A stretch of 64,000 nucleotides of DNA from the IMG/VR virus record IMGVR_UViG_3300024180_000002, positions 62,001 through 126,000 of that record. One strand, written 5' to 3'. The notes under the pieces are model-generated. The model had not been told where the DNA came from and searched no databases. It worked only from the letters and a program-made list of their open reading frames with translations. Below, piece by piece: positions 56,746-64,000 of the stretch. The first letter of the stretch is position 1, and the number at the start of each line of letters is the position of its first letter. The stretch is from a virus. Position numbers and translations under genes: made by a program.

Positions 56746-57585
56746 TTATATTAAGTTATCCTTAAATGTTTCAACATAAGAATAAGTATTATCAGATTCG
56801 GTATCATCTCCTTGTGTTATTAGATTATGATTAGTCATATACACTTGCATGTTTTTGAATTGATAATTAATCCATACGTCAACTGGGCCGACAATAGGCA
56901 AACCTTCTAATAATTTCTTAGCTCCTTCGTATGTTAATACATAACCAGATAACCACCATACTCCATTATATAACCGTGATAGATTTTGGGAATGAGGATC
57001 CCATGTAAATCCAAATTGATTTGGCAAACTAGAAAGATACAATAAATCCCAATCATTAGGAAGTTCTTTTTCAAATATGCTTTCTATTTTATCTTGAAAT
57101 TTATGACAAAATTCAAAGTCATCTTCCATTATGAGGGTGACTGGTGTTTTATTCTCTACAATTTCTTTCCAAATTCTATAGTGTGAAAATGCGATTCCAG
57201 TTTCAGCAGAAGAACATAATATCTTATTATTTCTTTTTAATTTATTTTTCATTCCGGGAGAAGGATCTATTTCCCAGTGAAATGAAAATGGATATTTGTT
57301 AATGTGTATTTTTTTAGAAAACCACTTTATTCTTTTTCCTTCTATTGCGTCAAAGAATCTTAAATGATCTAGTAATGTTTTACGTCCCTTTAGTTTTTGG
57401 GAAGATGCTCTCTTCTCTGCTATTTTTAATCTATCTTTCCTGTATGCTAGATGAATAACTACGGTGTCGTCAATATACTTAGTCCATTCAATTCTTTTCT
57501 GTCTCTCGAATACTCGTAAGAGTCGAGAGAACCATTTTGATGTGGTTCTAGCGACTCTATTAAATCCTTCAAGCCCGTACTTCAT
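56746..57585 (-). CDS. GT25-family glycosyltransferase
   Basis: A 279-residue enzyme of glycosyltransferase family 25. The family pattern is clear: VIHLAYRKDR at residues 43-52 (the V-I-N-L-x-x-R-x-x-R start), ETGIAFSHYRIWKEI at 128-142, and LIMEDDFEF at 151-159 as metal-binding acidic motif. Family 25 includes bacterial LPS galactosyltransferases and animal collagen hydroxylysine galactosyltransferases (COLGALT). In this genome, with a PLOD-like hydroxylase and a collagen-like fiber, the second function is attractive. The first 35 residues are basic. It lies between ClpP and a UVR-like gene. Confidence 0.85.
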   Translation of the reverse strand: MKYGLEGFNRVARTTSKWFSRLLRVFERQKRIEWTKYIDDTVVIHLAYRKDRLKIAEKRASSQKLKGRKTLLDHLRFFDAIEGKRIKWFSKKIHINKYPFSFHWEIDPSPGMKNKLKRNNKILCSSAETGIAFSHYRIWKEIVENKTPVTLIMEDDFEFCHKFQDKIESIFEKELPNDWDLLYLSSLPNQFGFTWDPHSQNLSRLYNGVWWLSGYVLTYEGAKKLLEGLPIVGPVDVWINYQFKNMQVYMTNHNLITQGDDTESDNTYSYVETFKDNLI

Positions 57586-57593
57586 TATTGAAT

Positions 57594-57896
57594 TTATATT
57601 CTATTTAGCAAGTCTGTGATGTGTTTACATTTTTCGTAATTTTCTCTTTCTTTAAAAAATTCTAGAGATTTTTGCAAAGACTTATTATATCTATCTTCAT
57701 CCAAGAGGGATTCATACTCATTTCCTTGTTCATCTATCAATTTACATAGTATATTTCCTTTCATTGATATTCCATCAATAGTATCTTCTATGTGTTGTAC
57801 GATATTTAAATGAAAACCGACAATGTCATCTATGCCATCTTCCAAGGAACCCAGTTCCATCGTCCTAGTGTTAATCCTGAATTTCGGGTATTCCAT
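57594..57896 (-). CDS. Small UVR-like hairpin protein
   Basis: A 100-residue acidic protein. The C-terminal segment LEFFKERENYEKCKHITDLL is the same hairpin as in three genes at 34.5-36.6 kb. The N-terminal part is a small beta domain (RINTRTMELGSLEDG). It overlaps the dCMP-hydroxymethylase-like gene by 26 bases. It lies close to both clpP and the ClpC-like gene, which itself has a UVR motif. Confidence 0.65.
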   Translation of the reverse strand: MEYPKFRINTRTMELGSLEDGIDDIVGFHLNIVQHIEDTIDGISMKGNILCKLIDEQGNEYESLLDEDRYNKSLQKSLEFFKERENYEKCKHITDLLNRI

Positions 57897-58770
57897 CCTT
57901 TCCTATGAGTTCTTCTTCATTAATAATACCTGCGAATGATTCTAGAATTTGTCTGAATTCTTTCTGTGTAGGTTTTTCAGTTTCTATAGTCTCGTTTACT
58001 TTTTCTATAAAGGATAATCCATGATCTGTTAATAGCATCTTACCCGCTTCAATGGTAAAGAATGGTTGATCTATTATCATTGCGTATTGTGTAGAATCTT
58101 CTATAATTTCTTGTTGAATTTTAGCTGCTAATTCGAAGTGTCTTTCGTAGAAATGAGAGTTATCTGCACAATGGTAATATACTCCTAGGTCTAGTTCAGG
58201 GTATGTGTCTTTTAACCATAGATGAACATGTTGGTGAACGAATGCAAAGAAAGGTGCGTCAAACGTTAATCCATAGAACACATCATTAGATCTCATTTGA
58301 ACTTTCATATTCAATTGATTATTTCTAATAAAGAAATTTAAGTACATAGTACATACAAAATCTTTATTACCTTCAAACTGAAATTTGGGTTGATTAAGAA
58401 ATGCTATCGCCTGTCTCGTGTTTTGATCCGCTTTTAATGAATCTACAACCCATTCTAATTGTTCATTAAATAATAGTGAACCGTAGTTTGAGTTAATTTC
58501 ATTTGAATTAGGATTAGTTAATGTAGACCAGAATCCTGAAAATTGACCTATATAATCTACATCGTTATCTTTTCGTAGATACCATGTTAATTCACCTGCA
58601 AAGTATTTCCAGTTGAATTTTCTATTTTCAAAATTAGCAATAGGCATGTAAGGATCTATAGGTAAAGTTGTAAGGGCTAATTCCTTTACTTTCATATCAC
58701 GTGGTTGTGATACACTTCCTATATCGTCTATGTTTGTAATTGTTTTTGAGAATTGACTTGAAAAATTCAT
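57871..58770 (-). CDS. dCMP hydroxymethylase-like (thymidylate synthase superfamily)
   Basis: A 299-residue enzyme of the ThyA/gp42 superfamily. Catalytic Cys140 lies in DFVCTMYL; NSNYG (93-97), NTRQA (117-121) and QMRSNDV (158-164) are shared motifs. ThyA has Asn in the LPFN segment that reads dUMP; here the position is Asp171 (LTFDAP). T4 dCMP hydroxymethylase also has Asp, at 31 residues from its Cys (148 to 179), the same spacing as here. Its MRSND motif is also T4-like (ThyA: RSCD). So the substrate is probably dCMP, giving 5-hydroxymethyl- or methyl-dCMP. A divergent dTMP synthase remains possible. Confidence 0.85.
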   Translation of the reverse strand: MNFSSQFSKTITNIDDIGSVSQPRDMKVKELALTTLPIDPYMPIANFENRKFNWKYFAGELTWYLRKDNDVDYIGQFSGFWSTLTNPNSNEINSNYGSLLFNEQLEWVVDSLKADQNTRQAIAFLNQPKFQFEGNKDFVCTMYLNFFIRNNQLNMKVQMRSNDVFYGLTFDAPFFAFVHQHVHLWLKDTYPELDLGVYYHCADNSHFYERHFELAAKIQQEIIEDSTQYAMIIDQPFFTIEAGKMLLTDHGLSFIEKVNETIETEKPTQKEFRQILESFAGIINEEELIGKDGIPEIQD

Positions 58771-58797
58771 TTAATAAGTTATTAGTTTATTATTATA

Positions 58798-60801
58798 CTA
58801 CTTTTTAATAGAAAGTTTATCTTCTTTCTTCGTATGATTGATTGTGTACACCTCGTCTCCTCTAACTATTTCTCCTTTAATAATAGCATCCGCTAAAAGA
58901 TCTTCAATGTAAGTTTGAACCGCTCTCTTCAAGGGTCTTGCACCATAATCAGGATCATATCCTTTTTCTGCTAAGAATTCCTTTGCTTGCTTAGTAACTT
59001 TAATATTATATTTCTGATCAAACATTCTAATTACCAGGTGTCTAACTTCAATATCAACAATTTGAAGAATATCTTCATGCTTTAATTGGTCGAATAATAC
59101 TACATCATCTAATCTATTTAAAAATTCCGGTGCAAACTTATTTTTAAGTTCCTTTGCGATGATAGCTTCAGTGTGTGCTTTTCTTCCAGCGATTGAAGAT
59201 TTCTTAGTTTCAAATCCAATACCCGTTCCGAACTCACTTACTTTTTTAGCACCGACATTAGATGTCATAATGATAATCGTATTCGTAAAGTCAACTGTTC
59301 TTCCTAATGAATCTGTTAATCTTCCTTCGTCTAATACTTGTAGTAAAGTATTGAATACATCAGGGTGTGCTTTTTCAATTTCATCGAAAAGTACAACCGA
59401 ATAAGGTCTTCTTCTAACCTGTTCTGTTAATTGACCGCCATCTTCATGACCAACATATCCAGGAGGAGAACCAATTAATCTTGATACTGCAAACTTTTCC
59501 ATGTATTCGCTCATATCAATTCTAATTAAATGATCTTCTGATCCAAAGTAATAATTAGTAATCGCCTTTACTGTTTCTGTTTTACCAACACCAGTTGGTC
59601 CTAAGAACATAAAAGAACCTATAGGTTTTTTAGCAGATGATACACCAGTTCTTGATCTTTTAATTACCTTAGAGAGTGCGTCTACTGCTTGATCTTGTCC
59701 AATAATCATTTTCTTAAGCTCTGTTTCCATTGCTAGGATTATTTTACTTTCATCACCTGTCATTCTTGTTACAGGAATTCCTGTTGCTTGTGAAATAGTT
59801 TCAGCAATATCTTCGGCTGTTACTTTTTTCTTTTTATCTCTTAGTGACTTTTCCCATGCAGATATTTTCTTTTCAATTAAATTCTTAGATTGAATTTCTT
59901 TATCTCTAAAGTGAGCAGCTTTTTCATAGTCTTGTTCTTCAACTGCCTTTAATTTGTCAAGTGTTAAAGCTTCTACCTCAGTCTCCGCTCTTTTAATATG
60001 CACAGGTACTTTGATTTCGCTTAAGTGAACTTTTGCACCTGATTCATCCATTAAATCAATAGCCTTATCAGGAAGTTCTCTACTTGTAATATACCTTGTA
60101 GAAAGAGAGACACATGCTTCTAGTGCATCATCAGTATATTCAACTGCATGATAATCTTCATAGTTTCCTTTAATTCTTTGTAAGATTTCGATAGTATCTT
60201 CCTCGCTAGGTGGATCTATAAATACTTCTTGGAATCTTCTAGTAAGTGCACCATCATCTTCAATATTTTCTCTATATTCATCTAAAGTAGTTGCACCAAT
60301 ACATTGTACTTGTCCTCTCGCTAATGCAGGTTTTAATATATTTGAAGCGTCTAAAGATCCACTAACACCACCTGCTCCAACGATTGTATGTAATTCATCG
60401 ATAAAAACAATGATGTCTTTGTTATTCTTTAATTCCTCAACGATAAGTTTCATTCTTTCTTCAAACTCACCTCTATATTTTGTACCTGCTACGATATTAG
60501 AAATATTGATAGAAACTATTCTTTTCTTTAAAAGAGTTCTTGCTACTTTCTTATCTACGATTCTTTGTGCAATCGCCTCTACTAACGCAGTCTTACCTAC
60601 ACCAGGATCTCCTAAAATAATAGGATTATTCTTCTTTCTTCTCGATAGGATTTGGCAAATTCTATACACTTCTTTTTCCCTTCCGATAATAGGATCTAGA
60701 TTTCCTTTTGCAGCTTCAGCTGTTAGGTCTTCTCCATACTCATCAACGTAAGGTGTTTTTCTTTTACCGCCTTTTCCTGGATTTTCAAATTGTTCTGCCA
60801 T
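58798..60801 (-). CDS. clpC: ClpC/ClpA-like AAA+ unfoldase with UVR motif
   Basis: A 667-residue double-AAA+ unfoldase. D1 has Walker A GDPGVGKT (64-71) and IVFIDELHTI; D2 has GPTGVGKTE near 400 and VLFDEIEKAHP. A ClpC-type middle region carries a UVR motif, AVEEQDYEKAAHFRDKE near 285-300. The loop TGIGFETK near 525 is the IGF-type ClpP-docking motif. The usual 140-residue N-terminal double Clp_N domain is missing, so host adaptors that bind there should not work. It would unfold substrates into the phage ClpP. Own leader with GTATAAC box. Confidence 0.93.
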   Translation of the reverse strand: MAEQFENPGKGGKRKTPYVDEYGEDLTAEAAKGNLDPIIGREKEVYRICQILSRRKKNNPIILGDPGVGKTALVEAIAQRIVDKKVARTLLKKRIVSINISNIVAGTKYRGEFEERMKLIVEELKNNKDIIVFIDELHTIVGAGGVSGSLDASNILKPALARGQVQCIGATTLDEYRENIEDDGALTRRFQEVFIDPPSEEDTIEILQRIKGNYEDYHAVEYTDDALEACVSLSTRYITSRELPDKAIDLMDESGAKVHLSEIKVPVHIKRAETEVEALTLDKLKAVEEQDYEKAAHFRDKEIQSKNLIEKKISAWEKSLRDKKKKVTAEDIAETISQATGIPVTRMTGDESKIILAMETELKKMIIGQDQAVDALSKVIKRSRTGVSSAKKPIGSFMFLGPTGVGKTETVKAITNYYFGSEDHLIRIDMSEYMEKFAVSRLIGSPPGYVGHEDGGQLTEQVRRRPYSVVLFDEIEKAHPDVFNTLLQVLDEGRLTDSLGRTVDFTNTIIIMTSNVGAKKVSEFGTGIGFETKKSSIAGRKAHTEAIIAKELKNKFAPEFLNRLDDVVLFDQLKHEDILQIVDIEVRHLVIRMFDQKYNIKVTKQAKEFLAEKGYDPDYGARPLKRAVQTYIEDLLADAIIKGEIVRGDEVYTINHTKKEDKLSIKK

Positions 60802-60849
60802 TGTAGAATTTAATTGTTATACTTATTTTACTCCGTTTTTAGGAATTGT

Positions 60850-61305
60850 TTATTTTGACAGATTATCTGCGGCTGCTATTGCAGGTAAGATATCTGGCTT
60901 TATTCTTACTTTAATTCCAAGAGACTTAACATAACCTATCGCAGCGTTAACTACTTTATTAGAAGCGTGTTGTTCTTGGTGGTTGAGGTCTAAATCAATT
61001 GTATGTATATTTATCCCATTATCCCGAAGATATTGTGTAACTTCGACGGATCTTTCAACTTCTCCCCATAACTTTCTCCACATATCTCGAATAGGTTCTA
61101 CCTTTTCCTTCTTATAAAGAACATGGCATCCAGTATTTCCAACATGAATTACAACCGTGCTTACGTATGTTGTAAACTCACCCTTTACATGTGAATCACA
61201 TCCTACGTAAATTCGAATTGAATTATTGGAATTTCTTTTTATGTATTGTTTCAGATATGTCGCTAAATCAATTTGCGACTTATCAGCAAGTCTTCTGAAC
61301 TTCAT
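60850..61305 (-). CDS. YkuK/DUF458-like RNase H-fold protein
   Basis: A 151-residue protein of the YkuK (DUF458) group. IRIYVGCDSHVKG (about 31-43) gives the first Asp of an RNase-H-like core, TIDLDLNHQ near 110 the next acidic site, and IKPDILPAIAAADNLSK the C-terminal Asp. The family is presumed to act on RNA or hybrids, with no proven substrate. It adds to the nucleases of the window (RNase HII, DEDDy exonuclease, UV endonuclease). It lies 12 bases from the LOG-family gene. Confidence 0.8.
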   Translation of the reverse strand: MKFRRLADKSQIDLATYLKQYIKRNSNNSIRIYVGCDSHVKGEFTTYVSTVVIHVGNTGCHVLYKKEKVEPIRDMWRKLWGEVERSVEVTQYLRDNGINIHTIDLDLNHQEQHASNKVVNAAIGYVKSLGIKVRIKPDILPAIAAADNLSK

Positions 61306-61317
61306 CTATTATATTTA

Positions 61318-61983
61318 TTAGAAATTGGTGGAGTCGGTATTCTTAGAAAACTTATTATGATACTCTGTAATTTTAGACACTGCTTCTTCTGCAGTATCAA
61401 CTACTCTAAATAAATCAAAATCTTTTTGACATATTGCACCATGTTTCCATAAAGTATTTTGCATCCAATCTACGAGACCTTCCCAATAATCTCTACCTAC
61501 AAGAACAATAGGATATTTTACATTATGTCCGCATTGTGCAAGTGTTATGGCTTCGAATAACTCATCTAAGGTTCCAACACCTCCTGGGCAAATAACAAAT
61601 GCCTGTGAATATTTAAGGAACATTACTTTTCGTGTAAAGAAATATCTGTTCTCGACTCCTAAATCAACGTAATCGTTCATGCTAGCTTCGAATGGTAATT
61701 CAATTCCAACACCTATACTTTTACCTAATGCTTCATGTGCTCCTTTATTTGCAGCTTCCATAATTCCAGGACCACCTCCTGTGATTACACCAAACCCTGC
61801 TTCAACGAGAAGCTTTCCAATTTTCTCAGCTTCTTTATACATTGGATTTGTTGATAATGTTCTAGCGCTTCCAAATACAGAAACACAAGGACCTAATTCA
61901 TTAAACGTATCAAACCCCTTTGTGAATTCTCCCTGAATTCTTAGAATCTGCCAAGCATCTTCAGATTTTCTATTGTTACTCAT
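61318..61983 (-). CDS. LOG-family (TIGR00730-type) Rossmann protein
   Basis: A 221-residue protein of the LOG / lysine-decarboxylase-like family. CVSVFGSARTLSTNPMYKEA opens the Rossmann fold, followed by GFGVITGGGPGIMEAANKGA near 57-76 and the catalytic PGGVGTLDELFEA near 138-150 (PGGxGTxxE). Members cleave the N-glycosidic bond of nucleoside monophosphates, releasing base and ribose 5-phosphate. A phage role could be nucleotide salvage or destroying signalling nucleotides; see findings. The leader has GTATAATATTAAAG. Confidence 0.9.
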   Translation of the reverse strand: MSNNRKSEDAWQILRIQGEFTKGFDTFNELGPCVSVFGSARTLSTNPMYKEAEKIGKLLVEAGFGVITGGGPGIMEAANKGAHEALGKSIGVGIELPFEASMNDYVDLGVENRYFFTRKVMFLKYSQAFVICPGGVGTLDELFEAITLAQCGHNVKYPIVLVGRDYWEGLVDWMQNTLWKHGAICQKDFDLFRVVDTAEEAVSKITEYHNKFSKNTDSTNF

Positions 61984-62043
61984 TATGTGTTTTGATTATG
62001 TGAATACTTTAATATTATACTAAGATATTCCTAAAAGTTTAGA

Positions 62044-62076
62044 TAAAAAAAGACCAATTCGTTAGAATTGGTCTTA
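62044..62076 (-). terminator. Strong Rho-independent terminator
   Basis: In the coding direction AAGACCAATTC, a TAAC loop, GAATTGGTCTT and seven T residues; an 11-bp perfect stem. It lies 60 bases left of the LOG-gene start side of the gap, ending transcripts from the right. Confidence 0.9.
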
Positions 62077-62127
62077 AAATAAATTATTTCTGTATAGCTA
62101 TTCGTTCAAGTTTAAATATAAAACTTA
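62044..62127 (-). ncRNA. Candidate small RNA between promoter box and terminator
   Basis: A GATATATA box at 62133-62140 is followed about 50 bases on by the strong terminator, with no start codon in the coding direction between. If the box is a promoter the product would be an RNA of about 80-85 bases ending in a long hairpin. The alternative is that the box belongs to read-through transcription of the LOG gene. Confidence 0.25.
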
Positions 62128-62132
62128 TGGTT

Positions 62133-62140
62133 TATATATC
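62133..62140 (-). promoter_or_regulatory. GATATATA element upstream of a terminator
   Basis: An exact GATATATA in the coding direction in the 259-base gap 61984-62242 (150 bases from the LOG ATG), separated from that gene by the terminator at 62044-62076. Confidence 0.4.
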
Positions 62141-62188
62141 AATGTTATTTGGGTGAAATGTAATATTTTAATAAATTAGTAGAATAAA

Positions 62189-62217
62189 ATGATAATATCA
62201 AAATATCATATTATCAT
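62189..62217. repeat. AT-rich inverted repeat
   Basis: ATGATAATAT and ATATTATCAT separated by nine bases: a perfect 10-bp inverted repeat in the gap after the stop of the small zinc-ribbon-like gene. It could be a weak terminator lacking a T-run, or a protein-binding site. Confidence 0.5.
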
Positions 62218-62242
62218 AATTTTAGAATCTTAAAATATCTTA

Positions 62243-62455
62243 TTATTTTAATCTAATATTATTTACTGATCTTCCAGTACATCTCCAACATAAAGAAGCT
62301 GTTGTATCTGTGCCAACCTCGGACCATTCGTCGCATTCTCCGTTCTCTGGTGCAAATTCAGAATATTTACTCATAGTTGGTTTTGAGTTTTGACATATCA
62401 TCATTCTCATACCATTTACGTCTTTGGTTTTCCAATGTGTTGTTTTCTTAGCCAT
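62243..62455 (-). CDS. Small Cys-containing protein
   Basis: A 70-residue protein starting MAKKTTHWKTKDVNGMRM. The C-terminal part has Cys in ICQ, GECDEW and LCWRCTGR, with a CxxC pair at the end, suggesting a small zinc-binding fold. I choose the ATG at 62455; an in-frame ATG at 62479 lies within AATATTATG, a likely promoter region. Function unknown. Confidence 0.5.
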   Translation of the reverse strand: MAKKTTHWKTKDVNGMRMMICQNSKPTMSKYSEFAPENGECDEWSEVGTDTTASLCWRCTGRSVNNIRLK

Positions 62456-62491
62456 TTTAGTTTGTATTAATCTTATCATAATATTAAGTTA

Positions 62492-62758
62492 TTATAATAG
62501 GTCTTCGTCTTCTTCATCTTTAAAATCTAGATCTATTTTAAAATTCTGCATTTGTGTATACAAATCGTCTAGTATATGTGCAGCTACTAAAAAATTAACA
62601 GTAATTCCTATTGAAAAGATCCATCCAAACGACCATCCTGATATCCATGCAATGAATGAAGATACGAGAGCTATTAATACAGCTGGAATTGCAAAGATAG
62701 CTGCAATGACACTAACGATTAGTGCACAGTATATCATTTTTGATAAGACGTTATTCAT
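62492..62758 (-). CDS. Small membrane protein
   Basis: An 88-residue protein with two long hydrophobic segments (about residues 8-30 and 37-62) and an acidic C-terminal tail (DLDFKDEEDEDLL). The arrangement recalls small inner-membrane phage proteins, possibly holin-like, but no endolysin is adjacent. The leader has GTATAATATTAAAGG. Confidence 0.55.
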   Translation of the reverse strand: MNNVLSKMIYCALIVSVIAAIFAIPAVLIALVSSFIAWISGWSFGWIFSIGITVNFLVAAHILDDLYTQMQNFKIDLDFKDEEDEDLL

Positions 62759-62811
62759 ATTAAAAGTTTAAGTTAATCCTTTAATATTATACTCTAATAA
62801 TCTTAATTGTT

Positions 62812-63762
62812 TCAATTACCCTTTTTTCTTGAAGGAGGAGAGCTTGAACGAACAGGTGTCGAAGATCTTGTATTAGATGGACGAGAATTATTAATCACAG
62901 GTCTATTATTATTAGATGGACGAGAATTATTGTTAAACGTTGGGCGATTATTTCTCACTGGCGGTTTTTCTCTAATAATTCTTGGCCTAGTGTTTGTATT
63001 ATTAGAGTTGTTCTCGGGTCTCTGATAAACTCTTACTCGTGTGTTATTATTTCTATTCGGACTATTATTGATGATAACCTCATTGTTCCTAGTATTATTA
63101 GTGCTTCTTCTAGTAGTCGTACTTCTAGTTCTTCTTCCATTATTTACTTCAGTTCTAATACTTGAACGTCTGCCATTAATATGCACTGTATTTGTTCTGC
63201 CACTTCTCCAACCTGGGATTCCATAGACGTTATTACCATAATACGGCCATCCTCCATAATAATTATTAAAGTGTGAACCATACCATCCATAATGGTTTCC
63301 ATATCCCCAGCCATGATTATTCCAACCATAGTAGATTCCATATCCCCATCTATCATATCCAAATGGTGACCATCTATGAGGAGAGCCCCAAGAATTCCAG
63401 CCTGTATAACCCCAAGCCCAATCATTCCACATCTGATCTCTATTCCAGCTCCAATAATAATTATTCCATCTAGAATCGTATTGTCTTCCTAGTAATCTAT
63501 TATTCCAATCAAATGACCTCGGTTGACTCAATGCGTATTGCGCAAAGTCTAATCTGAAGCTTAGATCTGTTCTTAGTTTATTTCTAAATTGAAATTCGGA
63601 TAGCGTGTCTATTTTAACATCTCCGAAGTGTTGCATCGACGTCGACACATTGTGCGCCGAAACATCGTTATTTTGATCGTAACCCATCAATCGAAATTGT
63701 GTGCTACAAGAGGCTAGAAGAAAGATTCCTAGCATTAGAATTAAGTGGTTTAGTTGTTTCAT
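62812..63762 (-). CDS. Phage-encoded lipoprotein, Trp/Tyr/Gly- and Asn/Arg-rich
   Basis: A 316-residue protein with a lipoprotein signal peptide: MKQLNHLILMLGIFLLASC, lipobox LLASC, modified Cys19. Residues about 85-185 are rich in W, Y, G and N with repeats such as YGWNNHGWGYGNHYGWYG; residues 190-316 are Asn/Arg/Ser/Pro-rich and disordered. Similar low-complexity lipoproteins occur in Bacteroidetes genomes. A lipoprotein placed in the host envelope could block further infection or alter the surface; not a virion protein by this signal. A GATATATA box lies seven bases upstream of the ATG. Confidence 0.75.
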   Translation of the reverse strand: MKQLNHLILMLGIFLLASCSTQFRLMGYDQNNDVSAHNVSTSMQHFGDVKIDTLSEFQFRNKLRTDLSFRLDFAQYALSQPRSFDWNNRLLGRQYDSRWNNYYWSWNRDQMWNDWAWGYTGWNSWGSPHRWSPFGYDRWGYGIYYGWNNHGWGYGNHYGWYGSHFNNYYGGWPYYGNNVYGIPGWRSGRTNTVHINGRRSSIRTEVNNGRRTRSTTTRRSTNNTRNNEVIINNSPNRNNNTRVRVYQRPENNSNNTNTRPRIIREKPPVRNNRPTFNNNSRPSNNNRPVINNSRPSNTRSSTPVRSSSPPSRKKGN

Positions 63763-64000
63763 ATACCTTATATATCTCAGATTCCTCTAATTCCTCCTAG
63801 GACTTCTTAGTCTTGGAAATTTTTTGAGTTAGGAAATTTTTCTAAATAGTCATCGCCGCCTCTCTATACTCCCTCTAAGTCAGGGGAAAATTTGGAATTG
63901 ACTTTTAAAAAAACGTATTTTTTCAATTTTATGTTTCTTCAAAATACTCTAATCCAAATATCAATCCATCGCAATTTACTCTAATATAGTATCAGGTCCC
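63763..64000. other. Non-coding right edge
   Basis: 238 bases without a supported gene. It holds a GATATATA box (63769-63776), an AGGAGG-containing purine-rich stretch in the coding direction (CCTCCT at 63793-63798), and a direct repeat GGAAATTTTT at 63815-63824 and 63832-63841. The last 25 bases could be the end of a gene from the right (reading GPDTILE then TAA), too short to call. Confidence 0.5.
63769..63776 (-). promoter_or_regulatory. GATATATA element upstream of lipoprotein gene
   Basis: An exact GATATATA in the coding direction, six bases before the lipoprotein ATG (AGGTAT between). The third case of this very short spacing, with 28736 and 32073. Confidence 0.4.

Noticed and set aside
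63793-63798. Perfect AGGAGG as a ribosome binding site for the lipoprotein gene
   Set aside because: It lies about 30 bases before the ATG and upstream of the presumed transcript start, and no start codon follows at a normal distance.
63976-64000. End of a further gene at the right edge (GPDTILE then stop)
   Set aside because: Only seven codons are visible, too few to support.

Overview
This 64 kb window looks like part of the genome of a large, lytic, contractile-tailed (myovirus-type, distantly T4-like) bacteriophage. All 72 genes I can support lie on the minus strand, packed with 1-60 bp gaps and frequent ATGA or TAATG overlaps. The sequence is AT-rich. Start codons almost never have a Shine-Dalgarno sequence; leaders are A/T-rich instead, as in Bacteroidetes. 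A phage-encoded ribosomal protein bS21 resembles the Bacteroidetes form, so I infer a Bacteroidetes (probably flavobacterial) host. No integrase, tRNA, CRISPR array or insertion sequence was seen.

Layout in plus-strand coordinates (transcription runs right to left). (1) 55-23256: tail and baseplate block. It holds large virion proteins, a wedge cassette in the order gp25/W, gp6/J, gp7/I, a gp5-like OB-fold spike protein, gp27-like hub and tube-cap candidates, and a LysM-like gp53 candidate. Inserted in it are an amidoligase-like protein and a four-domain S1 RNA-binding protein. (2) 23292-30771: small unknown genes, dCMP deaminase, UV-damage endonuclease, and several proteins whose N-termini look like T4-type capsid-targeting sequences. 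(3) 30877-39454: nucleic-acid and proteostasis genes: class-I glutamine amidotransferase, a GT2, RNase HII, PhoH ATPase, bS21, a DnaJ-like chaperone, a DEDDy exonuclease, an ATP-grasp ligase, and three small UVR-like hairpin proteins. (4) 39462-54773: a fiber and modification island: a lysyl-hydroxylase-like 2OG-Fe(II) oxygenase, a double GT2, a DUF6445-like oxygenase, a 1852-residue collagen-like fiber with a C-terminal S74 chaperone, further fibers and two more glycosyltransferases. (5) 54812-63762: ClpP, a GT25-family glycosyltransferase, a dCMP-hydroxymethylase-like enzyme, a ClpC-like unfoldase, a YkuK-like RNase H-fold protein, a LOG-family protein and a lipoprotein.

The most exciting proposal is a complete collagen-modification system in a phage. 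Lysines of the giant collagen-like fiber sit in the Y position of G-X-Y triplets, as hydroxylysine does in animal collagen. The nearby oxygenase has the PLOD-type catalytic pattern, and a GT25 enzyme (the family of animal collagen galactosyltransferases) is encoded 8 kb away. Other themes are translation takeover (bS1-like plus bS21), a private ClpC/ClpP/DnaJ proteostasis set with UVR-like small proteins, probable hydroxymethylcytosine synthesis, and an amidoligase/ATP-grasp/C26 amidotransferase trio suggestive of peptide tagging.

Regulation: factor-independent terminators follow several blocks. A TATATATC element (GATATATA on the coding strand) recurs in intergenic gaps, a 60-70 bp leader element occurs three times, and two fiber transcripts have the same arrangement of an ATATATAA box, six bases, then a hairpin.
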